Source: Lewinellaceae bacterium (GTDB lineage Bacteria > Bacteroidota > Bacteroidia > Chitinophagales > Saprospiraceae). From it: a stretch of DNA of 64,000 nucleotides. Positions 54,157-62,062 of this stretch are shown here, piece by piece. A model generated the notes under the pieces. The model worked only from the letters and a program-made list of their open reading frames with translations, was not told the DNA's origin and ran no database searches. Every line of letters begins with the position of its first letter. Within the stretch, counting starts at the first letter, position 1. Location: the NCBI GenBank assembly GCA_020636215.1, contig JACJYG010000004.1:1178001-1242000 (forward strand), in the 5' to 3' direction. A program made the translations under genes and the position numbers.

Positions 54157-54260
54157 ACGTTTCGCCAAACTCCAGTTTGGCGCGTGGAATGTATAGCCTG
54201 AAATACTTCCCTCCCGAACTTGGAGTTCGGCAGGACGTTTCGCCAAACTCCAGTTTGGCG
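54157..54260. repeat. REP/BIME unit downstream of the RAYT gene
   Basis: CGCCAAACTCCAGTTTGGCG (54163-54182) is a perfect 9-bp stem with a two-base loop. It recurs at 54241-54260, three bases from the transposase stop. Between them is CCGAACTTGGAGTTCGG (54214-54230), a second palindrome with the same AACT...AGTT core. A partner unit lies on the other side of the gene. Confidence 0.9.
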
Positions 54261-54262
54261 AC

Positions 54263-54961
54263 TCAACCCAAATGCTCCCCCTCCAGCAATTCCGGGCCAC
54301 AATACGTCCAGGGCCAATCCTGCCAATGCTTCACTAATCCCGCCTTAACCGGATTATCCAGAATATAAGCCAGAATACGATTAAATCTTCCATCCCGAAC
54401 CAAATGATCGTAACTTTCTTTCTCCAAAAATTGCCCTTTTTTACCTATCAGCTTATTTCCTTCCCTGCCTGTATATTTTTTCATATCCTGCATCACTTTC
54501 CATCGAATTGGAGCCTTTTGCTCCATGGTCAACAACAGGTGAATGTGATTGGACATGATGCAGAAAGCCCAAAGCTTGAAATAACGGTTGGCGTTGAAAT
54601 GGATGGAATCGGCATTCAATTGGGCAAGGGCAGGTTGCCTTAACCAGTGTGGCTCATTCAGGTTGCTATCCAGGAAGTCGTCGAAGCGGTTGAAGTGAAG
54701 CCATTCTTCTTCTCTTCGTTTCTTTTTCAGAATGGCTTCGATTTTACGCCTTTCCTTCAGAGTCAACTGGCTCATTATTGCTCCAAAGTCTGCCTGATGC
54801 TCATTTTGAATTTCCTTTAGCGCCATCTCGTATATTTCCCGGAGGCTCTGGATAACCACCTTGGGAACAGAACCGAACAAACGATAGGTGATGAAAAAAG
54901 TGGCTTCTGGCGGTTGCCAATGGGGAAGTATGCCCCGGTAGAAATAATTTATAGCTTCCAT
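54263..54961 (-). CDS. REP-associated tyrosine transposase (RAYT, IS200-like fold)
   Basis: The 232-residue Y1 HUH nuclease-type protein has FFITYRLFGSVPK, the HUH motif in FCIMSNHIHLLLT (H-x-H), and a catalytic Tyr in EKESYDHLVRDGR. It then has RILAYILDNPVKAGLVKHWQ. RAYTs are domesticated single-copy enzymes that recognise REP palindromes. It is flanked on both sides by a matching BIME unit, which strongly supports this call. Confidence 0.93.
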   Translation of the reverse strand: MEAINYFYRGILPHWQPPEATFFITYRLFGSVPKVVIQSLREIYEMALKEIQNEHQADFGAIMSQLTLKERRKIEAILKKKRREEEWLHFNRFDDFLDSNLNEPHWLRQPALAQLNADSIHFNANRYFKLWAFCIMSNHIHLLLTMEQKAPIRWKVMQDMKKYTGREGNKLIGKKGQFLEKESYDHLVRDGRFNRILAYILDNPVKAGLVKHWQDWPWTYCGPELLEGEHLG

Positions 54962-55052
54962 GGTTAAAGGGCGTTATTGGGGTTCAAAATACGAGGATAA
55001 ATTGCCACCCGCCAGTTGCTTTCCCAACTTTACCCACTTTTACCCAGAGCGT

Positions 55053-55128
55053 ATGTTTCGCCAAACTCCAGTTTGGCGCGGGGCCTGAAATACTTCCCCC
55101 CGAACTGGAGTTCGGGAGAACGTTATCG
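55053..55128. repeat. REP/BIME unit upstream of the RAYT gene
   Basis: The same two palindromes as on the other flank: CGCCAAACTCCAGTTTGGCG (55059-55078) and CCCGAACTGGAGTTCGGG (55099-55116). They are joined by GGCCTGAAATACTTCCCC. The linker wording GCCTGAAATACTTCCC is also present in the other unit. Confidence 0.9.
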
Positions 55129-55206
55129 CTGATAAAAGTCATCCAAAAATCCCTGGCTCAGTCTTCATTTTTCCCCTAATTTACAGTCGTAGCAACAACG
55201 ACAATC

Positions 55207-56319
55207 ATGGCATATCAAAGTGAACTAAATACCAGCCAGCGCATCCTCATGGGCCCGGGCCCCAGCGATGTGCATCCTCGTGTATTAAAGGCGATGGCCA
55301 CCCCCCTCATCGGCCATCTCGACCCGGAATTCGTGGAGATCATGGACGACATCAAGGCCATGGCGCAGTTGACCTTCCAAACGAAAAACCACCTGACCTT
55401 CGTGGTGTCGGCCCCCGGCAGCGCCGGCATGGAAACCTGCCTGGTCAACCTGTTGGAGCCGGGCGATGAGGCGCTCATCTGCATTCACGGCGTTTTCGGA
55501 GGGCGAATGGCGGATATCGCCGAGCGCTGTGGCGCCAAAGTTACCCGGGTGGAAGCCCCCTGGGGCGAACCGATCGATCCGAAGCAGATAAAGGCGGCGC
55601 TTGAGCAGTGCCAGCCTAAGGTACTGGCCATCGTCCATGCCGAAACCTCCACCGGGGTCCTGCAACCTTTGGAGGAGATCAGCCGCATAGCCCACGACGC
55701 CGGCGCCCTCTTCCTGGTAGACGCCGTGACTTCCTACTGTGGCACGGAATTGAAAGTGGATGAATGGGGCATTGACGCCATCTATTCGGGCACCCAGAAG
55801 TGCCTGAGCGCGCCTCCGGGCCTGTCGCCGGTATCCTTTAGCGAGCGGGCGGTAGAAGCGCTGGAGAAAAGGAAAACCAAGGTCCAAAGCTGGTTCCTCG
55901 ACCTTTCGTTGGTGCGCAGCTATTGGGCAGGGGCCAAACGAGCTTACCACCACACGGCGCCCGTTTCGGCCATGTTTGCCCTCCGCGAGGCCTACCGGCT
56001 GGTGCTGGAAGAAGGCCTGGAAAAGCGCTTCGCCCGCCACCGCCGCAACCACGAGCTGCTGAAGCGGGAGTTGGAAGCCCTGGGCTTCGAATTTCTGGTT
56101 CAGGCCGGTTACCGCCTGCCTATGCTGAATGCGGTAAAACTACCGGAAGGAGTGGATGACGCCATTGTTCGGCGGCGCCTGCTTGATGAATACAACATTG
56201 AAGTCGGCAGCGGGCTGGGACAGTTTGCCGGCAAGATCTGGCGCATCGGCCTGATGGGGGAAAGCAGCACACAAAACCACGTGCATGTGCTGGTCTCGGC
56301 GCTAAAGGATATCTTTTAG
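55207..56319 (+). CDS. Alanine-glyoxylate / serine-glyoxylate aminotransferase family protein
   Basis: The 370-residue PLP enzyme opens with ILMGPGPSDVHPRVLKAMAT. It has VDAVTSYCGTELKVDEWGID, and the PLP Lys is in YSGTQKCLSAPPGLSPVS. IWRIGLMGESST closes the domain. Family members transaminate glyoxylate with alanine or serine; the donor is not resolved. The gene stands alone and converges with the SnoaL-like gene. Confidence 0.95.
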   Translation: MAYQSELNTSQRILMGPGPSDVHPRVLKAMATPLIGHLDPEFVEIMDDIKAMAQLTFQTKNHLTFVVSAPGSAGMETCLVNLLEPGDEALICIHGVFGGRMADIAERCGAKVTRVEAPWGEPIDPKQIKAALEQCQPKVLAIVHAETSTGVLQPLEEISRIAHDAGALFLVDAVTSYCGTELKVDEWGIDAIYSGTQKCLSAPPGLSPVSFSERAVEALEKRKTKVQSWFLDLSLVRSYWAGAKRAYHHTAPVSAMFALREAYRLVLEEGLEKRFARHRRNHELLKRELEALGFEFLVQAGYRLPMLNAVKLPEGVDDAIVRRRLLDEYNIEVGSGLGQFAGKIWRIGLMGESSTQNHVHVLVSALKDIF

Positions 56320-56365
56320 GGCCGGGGAAGGCGCGGGAAAGCTTAAGGACATTGGGATGCCTGTA

Positions 56366-56529
56366 GGGGGATGAGGTTGAGAACCCTGGGAAAACTAGGG
56401 TGGTTGAGGAAGTTGAGAAGGTTGAGGAGGTTGAGAACCCAGGGAAAACCAGGGTGGTTGAGGAAGTTGAGAAGGTTGAGAGGGAGGGACTAAACCCCCT
56501 CACCCTTCTCAACCCTCTCAACCTTTCAA
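56366..56529. repeat. Two-armed short array, GTTGAGAAG/CTTCTCAAC
   Basis: The left arm (56373-56490) repeats GAGGTTGAGAACCC and GAGGAAGTTGAGAAGG, including two copies of a longer CCCAGGGAAAACCAGGGTGG-like block. The right arm (56501-56526) is CCCTTCTCAACCCTCTCAAC. The array fills the gap between the aminotransferase and the convergent SnoaL-like gene. Confidence 0.88.
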
Positions 56530-56537
56530 AGCTTTGC

Positions 56538-57017
56538 TTAGTTAGTCGCCGGAGCTTTCAGTTCATAGCCCATCTGCATCATCAGAGAAAGGGAATTCAT
56601 TTCTTCCCATTCTTCGACGATCTTGCCTTTCTCAACTTTGTAAATGCTGATTCCGGTCACTTCAATCTTCTTTGGGGAGCCCTTTGGTGTACCGGAGCCT
56701 AACCAGCGGACGACGACCCGGTCGCCGGCGCAGATCACGTCGATGTTTTTCCCGGCAGCGTCCGGAACATTAGCGTAAAATCCGGCGGCTTTCTCTTTGA
56801 TCTTTGCGATGCCCGCCTCATCGCCTTCCTGGGTGTGGCGCACCGCATTATCATGGTAAACCTCCGCCAGCAGGTCGGCGTTCTTTTCCGACATAGCTTG
56901 GTCCAGCTTGTCAATCAGAGCCTGGTACTGTTTGCAATCCTGTGCGGAAGAAGTAAAGGAAAAAGCGGTAAGCAAGAGGAGTACAACTACCCCCGTGAAG
57001 AGATTTTTGCAGTTCAT
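56538..57017 (-). CDS. Exported SnoaL/NTF2-like protein
   Basis: The 159-residue protein has a signal peptide (VVVLLLLTAFSFTSSAQ). The fold follows NTF2/SnoaL: ADLLAEVYHDNAVRHTQEGD, VVRWLGSGTPKG and IEVTGISIYKVEKGKIVEEW. Family members bind small ligands or act as ester cyclases. No reaction assigned. It diverges from the DUF2911 gene. Confidence 0.85.
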   Translation of the reverse strand: MNCKNLFTGVVVLLLLTAFSFTSSAQDCKQYQALIDKLDQAMSEKNADLLAEVYHDNAVRHTQEGDEAGIAKIKEKAAGFYANVPDAAGKNIDVICAGDRVVVRWLGSGTPKGSPKKIEVTGISIYKVEKGKIVEEWEEMNSLSLMMQMGYELKAPATN

Positions 57018-57125
57018 TATTTTGGGTTTTAAGTGAATAATGGCAGAAAGATAAGCTTATCCTGGCAATTTCTTACATTTATACCAATCGTTTTTCACCC
57101 TATTGTTTCACCAATCCAATCACCA

Positions 57126-58271
57126 ATGACTGTTCAAATTAAACACTCCCTGCTCAACGCCCTGGCGCTCTGCACTGGACTGATACTTTTTTCTCTGTCC
57201 AACACCTTTGGCCAGGCCCTTCAATTGCCCGAGGGCGGTGTCAACCACAAAAGCTGGGCTGGCCGAAGAGTCGGTATTACGGACGTAGAAGTTCGCTGGA
57301 ACGCCCCCGGCGTAAAAGGCCGGGAAGGCCAGATCTGGGGGACACCCGTGGCTTATTATGGATTCTCGGTATTGGGCTTCGGCTCCTACGGCGAATCTCC
57401 CTGGCGCGCCGGGGCCAATGAAAGCACGACGATCTCTTTTTCGACCGACGTTACGATCGAAGGGCAAAAGCTGGCCGCCGGTAAATACGGCTTCTTTATC
57501 GCGTTGTATCCCGATTCATGTACCCTGATCTTTTCAAAGAATACGGCAGGCTGGGGCAGCTACTTTTACAACCCGGACTGGGACGTTCTGCGAGTCGCTG
57601 TACGGCAGCAAAAAGATCTTCCGCAAAGCCGGGAGCGGCTGGAATATACTTTTTCGAATCAAACCGACCGCTCTGTGGTAGTTGCCCTGGAATGGGAGCA
57701 TTGGCGCATCCCTTTTACCGTTGAAGTAGATTTGACTCAAACCGCCCTGGCTTCCATTCAAAGCCAAATGAGTGGTGCGCTGGGTTTCGACCCTCCAAGC
57801 CTGCAGGCGGCCGCGCAGTGGTGCCTGTCCAACGACGTAAACCTGGACCAAGCTCTGGTTTGGATCAACTCCGCGACCGACCCAAGACTGGGGGGCGTGA
57901 CTACCTTTGCGGCCCTTTCCACCAAAGCAGGACTATTGCGCAAAAAGGGCGATAACGAAGAAGCGGATGCCACCATGGCAACGGCCCTGGCTAATGCCTC
58001 CGTGTTTGAGATGCATGGCTATGGCCGGCAGCTGATCGGCGAGAAAAAATACAAAGAAGCACTTGCCGTTTTCGAGCAGAATTTCCAGAAAAACGGGGAT
58101 ACCTGGCCCACTCATGTCGGGTTGATGCGGGGCTATTCGGCCATCGGCGATGTCAAAAACGCGCTAAAGCACGCCAAAATAGCCGTAGCGCAAGCGCCCG
58201 ATGACCAGAATAGAAATGCTCTGGAAGGGATGATCAAAACGCTGGAAGCGGGTAAGCCGATAGCACAGTAG
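57126..58271 (+). CDS. DUF2911 and TPR exported protein
   Basis: From ATG 57126 (381 residues) a signal peptide ends near SNTFGQ. The DUF2911 domain follows with VEVRWNAPGVKGREGQIWG, GANESTTISFSTDV and KLAAGKYGFFIALYPD. C-terminal TPR-like helices are ALAVFEQNFQKNGDTWPTHV and KHAKIAVAQAPDD. DUF2911 proteins are periplasmic with unknown function. The 31-residue upstream extension to 57033 is rejected. Confidence 0.88.
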   Translation: MTVQIKHSLLNALALCTGLILFSLSNTFGQALQLPEGGVNHKSWAGRRVGITDVEVRWNAPGVKGREGQIWGTPVAYYGFSVLGFGSYGESPWRAGANESTTISFSTDVTIEGQKLAAGKYGFFIALYPDSCTLIFSKNTAGWGSYFYNPDWDVLRVAVRQQKDLPQSRERLEYTFSNQTDRSVVVALEWEHWRIPFTVEVDLTQTALASIQSQMSGALGFDPPSLQAAAQWCLSNDVNLDQALVWINSATDPRLGGVTTFAALSTKAGLLRKKGDNEEADATMATALANASVFEMHGYGRQLIGEKKYKEALAVFEQNFQKNGDTWPTHVGLMRGYSAIGDVKNALKHAKIAVAQAPDDQNRNALEGMIKTLEAGKPIAQ

Positions 58272-58281
58272 GAGGGCATTG

Positions 58282-58320
58282 AGTTGCCGGCTGTCGGGCA
58301 AGTGCTGACAGCCGGCAACT
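58282..58320. terminator. Hairpin after the DUF2911 gene
   Basis: A perfect 14-bp stem AGTTGCCGGCTGTC / GACAGCCGGCAACT encloses an 11-base loop. Its right arm shares three bases with the TIR of the adjacent MITE. No T run follows, so termination is only likely by position. Confidence 0.55.
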
Positions 58321-58598
58321 TAATTCTACTTTGGCACTTTAAAACGGCCGCGTAGCGGCGGCAGATTCAAGCCGGGGGCGTAAGCCCCTAGCTAGGGAAT
58401 CGGAAGCAATTAAGCTCCGTACGCCGTCGGCCGAAGCCTTTGGCGTAGGGACGAGGAGCGACAGATAACCCTATATTTCCACTCTATCGCTGCTACGCAG
58501 CTCAAATCCCCGCTCATTTTTGCAAGGGGCTAACGCCCCTCGCAAAATACTATCGCCGCTACGCGGCTAAATCAAAAAGTGCCAAAGTAGAATTAAGT
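58318..58598. mobile_element. 281-bp MITE-like element with perfect 23-bp TIRs
   Basis: TIRs at 58318-58340 and 58576-58598 are exact inverted copies; the arm begins ACTTAATTCTACTTTGGC. Internal palindromes mirror each other, for example GGCCGCGTAGCGGCG near 58347 and CGCCGCTACGCGGC near 58553. GGGGCGTAAGCCCC and AGGGGCTAACGCCCCT form further stems. No ORF is present. The right TIR contains the stop codon of vapC. Confidence 0.88.
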
Positions 58599-59009
58599 GG
58601 TACGAAAGCTAATCACCCGAATGATCCCATGCTCAGCCATGATCGAGAAATCGCGATCTGAATGAAGCACTGCTAAGTCAAACCGTTGAGCAAATGCAGC
58701 AATAAGGCAGTCGTTGGATTTGCGGATAGTGATCCCTTTTTTTCTGAGGCCCCGATATAATTGTGCTGCCGCAATTGCCGCTTCAATGGGATTCCAGTCC
58801 GGAATAGAGAAGGCAAAAAGGCTGTCTTTAACATTTTCATAATCCTTATCGGATCGAATACCTTGCAGAACTTCCTGAATGATGATTGGGCATAAGTACA
58901 ACGGCTGATCGTCTTGAATACTCTGCTTTAGGTATTCGGTTTGGGGGCTTTCCACACCATTGAAGAATTCAACCCACACTGAAGTGTCCACCAATACCTT
59001 GCCTCCCAT
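58593..59009 (-). CDS. vapC: PIN-domain toxin VapC
   Basis: The 138-residue PIN ribonuclease has the first acidic residue in VLVDTSVWVEFFNG. The central region is IIQEVLQGIRSD, and the distal acidic residues are in RKSNDCLIAAFAQRFDLAVL and HSDRDFS. It probably cleaves RNA. It overlaps vapB by one base (TAATG). The stop codon lies inside the TIR of the 281-bp element, so the last residues may have been changed by insertion. Confidence 0.93.
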   Translation of the reverse strand: MGGKVLVDTSVWVEFFNGVESPQTEYLKQSIQDDQPLYLCPIIIQEVLQGIRSDKDYENVKDSLFAFSIPDWNPIEAAIAAAQLYRGLRKKGITIRKSNDCLIAAFAQRFDLAVLHSDRDFSIMAEHGIIRVISFRTT

Positions 59010-59200
59010 TAGATAAGCCTCATTTCATCCAGGTTGCCTTCCCATTTCACCTTGCCTTGCAGGTCCAGAATTTTCAGGCGTTTGAGCCGCCTTACATATT
59101 GCTCCAATGCCTGTTGTACCACCTCCTTTTTGGTCTTGAGGTGGCTCAACCGGAGGGCCTGCTCCATCAGGTTTACATCTATTTCAATGTTTGTCCGCAT
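59009..59200 (-). CDS. vapB: VapB-family antitoxin
   Basis: The 63-residue protein has a ribbon-helix-helix N-terminus (RTNIEIDVNLMEQALRLSHL, KTKKEVVQQALEQYVRRL). A toxin-binding tail follows (VKWEGNLDEMRLI). It precedes vapC with a TAATG overlap, the usual order. Direct repeats surround its -7 box, which fits autorepression. Confidence 0.93.
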   Translation of the reverse strand: MRTNIEIDVNLMEQALRLSHLKTKKEVVQQALEQYVRRLKRLKILDLQGKVKWEGNLDEMRLI

Positions 59201-59212
59201 TTTTTAGTATTC

Positions 59213-59243
59213 TTTATACACAAAGATACGGGTTTTTATACAC
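59213..59243 (-). promoter_or_regulatory. vapBC promoter with direct repeats
   Basis: The -7 box TATCTTTG (59221-59228) is flanked by two copies of TTTATACAC (plus-strand form) at 59213-59221 and 59235-59243, 22 bp apart. This spacing is about two helical turns, suitable for cooperative VapB binding over the promoter. Confidence 0.65.
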
Positions 59244-59301
59244 ATTTTCAGGGGTTTCTTTAGTGCTATACTGCCTTCCCTCGATCTACCGGATCTCGTC
59301 G

Positions 59302-59332
59302 GGATGAAAAGGTGCACCGCACCTTTTCATCC
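59302..59332. repeat. Perfect 14-bp hairpin
   Basis: GGATGAAAAGGTGC and GCACCTTTTCATCC pair fully with a three-base loop. It stands directly before the R2 repeat and downstream of maeB on the minus strand. It could end that transcript, although a T run is missing. Confidence 0.6.
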
Positions 59333-59333
59333 G

Positions 59334-59569
59334 CCTACTTTTAACTACCAAATCCCAAATTTGGTAGTCAATTGTTATCGTGAAGGCTTTGCCTAGCCCC
59401 AGGAACCAGGCCCGTCCTCCCCCGACACCCGTCGGGATCGGCCGGGTAAAAAACCAGCCCGTCCGTCCGTCTAGTCAGCCGGATAAATCTAGTCAGCCGG
59501 ATAAATCCTTGCTACGCTCGGCCGGGTAAAAAACCAGAAACGCTAAGCCTTCTAATGGTCTGCCCACTG
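59334..59569. repeat. Dispersed repeat, copy 2 (R2) with internal duplication
   Basis: The left part (59334-59411) and right part (59530-59569) align with R1 at 663-784. Between them is about 120 bp absent from R1. It contains GGCCGGGTAAAAAACCAG twice and AGTCAGCCGGATAAATC twice. No ORF. Confidence 0.72.
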
Positions 59570-59590
59570 ACATACTGCCTACTGGACTGA

Positions 59591-61888
59591 CTACGCGCCC
59601 CCCGCTTTCCTCTGCGCATCCACCACTGCCACACCCACCATATCGATGATCTGCCTTACGCTGGCCCCAAGCTGAAGGATGTGCACCGGTTTGTTCAGGC
59701 CCAGCAGAATAGGGCCGATGAGGCCCATATTAGAGGCATAGTTCAGCAGGTTGTAGGCGATATTGGCGGCCGACAGGTTGGGGAAGATCAGCACGTTGGC
59801 CCGATGGCCGGCCAAGCGGGAAAAGGGGTGGAATTGCTGAAGCAGGTCCGGATTGAGGGCCAGGTGGGCCTGCATTTCTCCATCGACGATCCACTCCGGA
59901 TGCCTTTTGTGCAAAATGGCTGTGGCCTCGCGCATCAGCATAGCGGACTCGCCATGGGGCACCGATCCATAATTGGAATAGGTGATCAGGGCAATTTTGG
60001 GTTGGATGTTCAGGGCTTCGACCTGCTCGGCAACCAGTTCGGTGATATCGGCGATATCCTGCGCCGTCAGGAAGTGGTTGACCGTCGTATCGGCCAGGAA
60101 TAGCGGCCCTTCTTTAGTGATGAGGATATGCATACCGGCCACTTTCTTCACGCCTTCCCGGGGGCCAATAATTTGCAAAGAAGGCTTGACAGTGTAAGGG
60201 TATTTCTTGGTCAGTCCGCCGATCATGGCGTCGGCATCTCCGTTCTCCACCATCATGGCGCCGAAGTAACTGCGGCTCCGCATGACGTCTTTAGATTCCT
60301 GCGGCGTAACGCCCTTTCTTTTCCGCTTTTCGTAGAACTTTTCACTGTACTGTTTTTGCATCCGCGCTTCCTCCTCATCGTTAGGCAACTGGGGATTGAT
60401 GATGCGGACGCCGGGCAGGGGAATGTCGTATTCCTGCAACATAGCTTCGATTTTCTCTCGGTTGCCCAACAGGATCGGGTAGGCGATATGTTCTTCCAGG
60501 ACGACCTGGGCCGCCTTCAGCACAGAAAGGTTTTCGGCATCTACGAAGACGACCCTTTTGGGGTCCTGCTTGGCCTTGGTTTCAATAATCCGGGAAATGG
60601 TATTGTCGTTGCCTACGCGTTTGGACAGTTCCGCTTCATAGGCATTCCAATCGCCAATCGGTTGTTGGGCGACACCTGTTTCCATAGCAGCCCGGGCCAC
60701 TGCCGGAGCGACGGTCGTGATCAACCTCGGGTCGACCGGCTTGGGAATGATGTAGTCCCGGCCAAATTTCAGGTTGATGTTGTTGTAGGCCATGTTAACG
60801 ATATCGGGCACGGGCTTTTTCGCCAGATCCGCCAGGGCGTGGACGGCCGCCAGCTTCATGGCCTCGTTGATCTCCGAAGCCCGCACATCGAGGGCGCCCC
60901 TGAAGATGAAAGGGAAGCCCAGTACGTTGTTCACCTGGTTGGGAAAATCCGAACGGCCGGTGGCCATAATACAGTCGGGGCGAGCGGATTTAGCCTCTTC
61001 ATAGCCAATCTCCGGAGTAGGGTTGGCCATGGCGAAGATGATACAATCATTGGCCATAAGCTTCACCATATCCTGGTTCAACACATTGCCTTTGGACAGG
61101 CCGATGAAGACATCGGCGCCGGATAGAATATCAGACAGTGAAGTGTTGGCAGGCGCCGAGCCGTTTACAAATTCCGATTTCTTCCCATCCAGATTGTCCC
61201 GGTCGGGATGAATGAGGCCTTTACTGTCATACATGTAAATATTTTCCTTCCTCGCGCCCAGCGAAACGTAGATCCGGGTACAGGAGATAGCCGAGGCGCC
61301 GGCGCCGTTGACCACAATCTTTACCTGGGAAATGTCTTTTCCAACCAGTTCCAGGGCATTCAGCAGGGCCGCGCCGCTGATGATGGCCGTGCCGTGCTGA
61401 TCGTCGTGCATCACGGGGATGTTCAGCTCTTTTTTCAGCCGTTCTTCTATTTCAAAACATTCGGGCGCGGAGATGTCCTCCAGGTTGACGCCGCCAAAGG
61501 TAGGCTCCAGGATCTTTACGGTACGGACGAACTCATCCACATTTTTGGTGTCGAGTTCCAGGTCGAAACAATCGATGTCGGCGTATATTTTGAATAGCAA
61601 TCCTTTGCCTTCCATCACCGGTTTACCCGCTTCGGGGCCGATATCGCCCAGCCCCAGCACGGCGGTGCCATTGCTGATGACCGCCACCAGGTTGCCTTTG
61701 GCGGTGTATTTGTAGACGTCGTTTACATCTTTCTCGATGGCGAGGCAGGGCTCGGCCACCCCCGGCGAGTAGGCCAGGGATAAGTCCCGTTGGTTGGCGG
61801 TTTCTTTGGTGGGGATGACCTCTATTTTGCCGGGCCGGCCTTTGGCATGGTAATGCAGGGCTTCTTCTTTAAGGGTGTTCTTTTCCAT
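59591..61888 (-). CDS. maeB: NADP-dependent malic enzyme with phosphotransacetylase-like domain
   Basis: From ATG 61888 the protein (765 residues) has a malic enzyme domain first: DLSLAYSPGVAEPCLAI, MHDDQHGTAIISGAALLNAL, VVNGAGASAISC and IFAMANPTPEI. A phosphate-acetyltransferase-like C-terminal domain follows (VFVDAENLSVLKAA, GPILLGLNKPVHIL). It decarboxylates malate to pyruvate; the PTA part is regulatory in other MaeB proteins. The 32-residue upstream extension is rejected. Confidence 0.96.
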   Translation of the reverse strand: MEKNTLKEEALHYHAKGRPGKIEVIPTKETANQRDLSLAYSPGVAEPCLAIEKDVNDVYKYTAKGNLVAVISNGTAVLGLGDIGPEAGKPVMEGKGLLFKIYADIDCFDLELDTKNVDEFVRTVKILEPTFGGVNLEDISAPECFEIEERLKKELNIPVMHDDQHGTAIISGAALLNALELVGKDISQVKIVVNGAGASAISCTRIYVSLGARKENIYMYDSKGLIHPDRDNLDGKKSEFVNGSAPANTSLSDILSGADVFIGLSKGNVLNQDMVKLMANDCIIFAMANPTPEIGYEEAKSARPDCIMATGRSDFPNQVNNVLGFPFIFRGALDVRASEINEAMKLAAVHALADLAKKPVPDIVNMAYNNINLKFGRDYIIPKPVDPRLITTVAPAVARAAMETGVAQQPIGDWNAYEAELSKRVGNDNTISRIIETKAKQDPKRVVFVDAENLSVLKAAQVVLEEHIAYPILLGNREKIEAMLQEYDIPLPGVRIINPQLPNDEEEARMQKQYSEKFYEKRKRKGVTPQESKDVMRSRSYFGAMMVENGDADAMIGGLTKKYPYTVKPSLQIIGPREGVKKVAGMHILITKEGPLFLADTTVNHFLTAQDIADITELVAEQVEALNIQPKIALITYSNYGSVPHGESAMLMREATAILHKRHPEWIVDGEMQAHLALNPDLLQQFHPFSRLAGHRANVLIFPNLSAANIAYNLLNYASNMGLIGPILLGLNKPVHILQLGASVRQIIDMVGVAVVDAQRKAGGA

Positions 61889-62062
61889 GGTTAGGGCGGT
61901 TTCGCTTGTCGGTTTAGAAATCGTCAAAAAATGCCGAATGCAAATTTCTGGCATTTTTTGAACAACACTACTAAGGAGCGGCAAGATCGGAAAATTTCCG
62001 GCGTGGGGGGTGCTTCGGGGCAGGATTTTGGAAAAGGAGGGGTTGCGCTATTCCACTGCTGA

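Noticed and set aside
52059..54326. Histidine kinase start at 54326
   Set aside because: The extra 70 residues are translated REP palindromes and overlap the RAYT gene; ATG 54116 precedes the signal segment.
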